From Variovorax sp. Sphag1AA (lineage in GTDB: Bacteria > Pseudomonadota > Gammaproteobacteria > Burkholderiales > Burkholderiaceae_C): a stretch of DNA of 64,000 bases. The notes beneath the pieces are model-generated. The model had not been told where the DNA came from and ran no database searches. It saw only the letters and a program-made list of their open reading frames with translations. Below, in pieces: positions 63,649 through 64,000 of the stretch. The DNA lies in assembly GCF_014192575.1 (NCBI RefSeq), contig NZ_JACHYC010000006.1:602728-666727 (forward strand). The letters run 5' to 3'. The translations under genes were made by a program, and so were the position numbers. The number at the start of each line of letters is the position of its first letter. Position 1 is the stretch's first letter.

Positions 63649-63722
63649 GCGGGAGTAGTTCAATGGTAGAACCCTAGCCTTCCAAGCTAATGACGCGGGT
63701 TCGATTCCCGTCTCCCGCTCCA
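63649..63722 (+). tRNA. tRNA-Gly (anticodon TCC)
   Basis: A 74-nt tRNA. GCGGGAG pairs with CTCCCGC; the anticodon loop CTTCCAA has TCC at 63681-63683; the T-arm is GGGTTCGATTCCC; CCA is encoded. The 110 bp before it, after tRNA-Tyr, hold no other gene I can support. Confidence 0.97.
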
Positions 63723-63759
63723 AAGGTCCGTCGGCGCTGTGTAGGTTGTTTTGAATATT

Positions 63760-63834
<75 letters not shown>

Positions 63835-63908
63835 GTTTTGGGGTTGCAGTCCGGTGGCTGCAACCCCATGTCAGTGTGTTGATCTAGTTATTTTTCGGAG
63901 TCGAGAAA

Positions 63909-64000
63909 ATGGCAAAAGGAAAATTCACCCGCACGAAGCCGCACGTGAACGTGGGCACGATTGGTCACGTTGACCATGGCAAGACGACTCTGACGGCGGC
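63909..64000 (+). CDS. tuf: Elongation factor Tu, start only
   Basis: The first 30 codons of EF-Tu, cut by the window end: MAKGKFTRTKPHVN, then the P-loop GHVDHGKTT. EF-Tu carries aminoacyl-tRNA to the ribosome. Following Tyr-Gly-Thr tRNA genes it is the tRNA-linked tuf copy, the tufB-type arrangement. Confidence 0.97.
   Translation, partial: MAKGKFTRTKPHVNVGTIGHVDHGKTTLTA

Overview
The window reads as chromosomal DNA of a high-GC betaproteobacterium of the order Burkholderiales, most likely family Comamonadaceae and close to Variovorax. This rests on gene content and order (apaG/rpe, gph-trpE-trpG-trpD-trpC-ung, tRNA-Tyr/Gly/Thr followed by tuf), on the phenylacetate gene set, and on protein sequences recognised from memory. 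No database search was run. Coding density is very high. No insertion sequence, prophage, CRISPR array or rRNA gene is visible.

Layout. 1-3.4 kb: the end of a YbdK-type ligase gene, a CPA2 cation/proton antiporter, apaG divergent from rpe, and a small hydrophilic protein. 3.4-19.2 kb: an aspartoacylase-like gene, then a phenylacetate catabolic cluster with divergent paaY and paaG sharing a 14-bp perfect palindrome. It continues with paaI, paaK, paaABCDE, a TetR regulator (paaR-like), a branched-chain-amino-acid-type ABC transporter with a fused LivM-LivG subunit, and paaZ. 19.3-31.3 kb: a stress and repair block with an MscS-type channel, Ku and LigD for end joining, a transglutaminase-like protein, a large-subunit catalase, an M14 peptidase, an alpha/beta hydrolase and a glycine-zipper protein.

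31.5-46.1 kb is almost entirely signal transduction. A CHASE3-GAF hybrid kinase with three receivers is followed by stand-alone CheR and CheB, a REC-kinase, a single-domain receiver and a degenerate kinase resembling a histidine phosphotransferase. Next come two hybrid kinases associated with three periplasmic binding proteins that have no transporter genes. 46.3-55.9 kb holds the most unusual part: a reduced type VI secretion-derived set made of TagF, a Ser/Thr kinase, a PP2C phosphatase, a stand-alone TssM N-terminal domain whose nucleotide-binding motifs are lost, and a TssL with a new C-terminus. No sheath, tube, spike or ClpV gene is present. An EF-G paralogue, a crotonase and a LuxR-type response regulator lie among them.

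56-64 kb returns to core genes: gph, a chalcone-isomerase-like periplasmic protein, the trp operon (with a possible Trp-codon leader peptide and an inserted threonine aldolase), ung, three tRNA genes and the start of tuf. In many Burkholderiales rpe, gph and trpE are neighbours, so the roughly 52 kb from 3.1 to 56 kb looks like accessory DNA split into a conserved core locus. A dispersed element of about 93 bp occurs three times, each time directly after a stop codon and in the orientation of the upstream gene. All functional statements are inferred from sequence reading alone.
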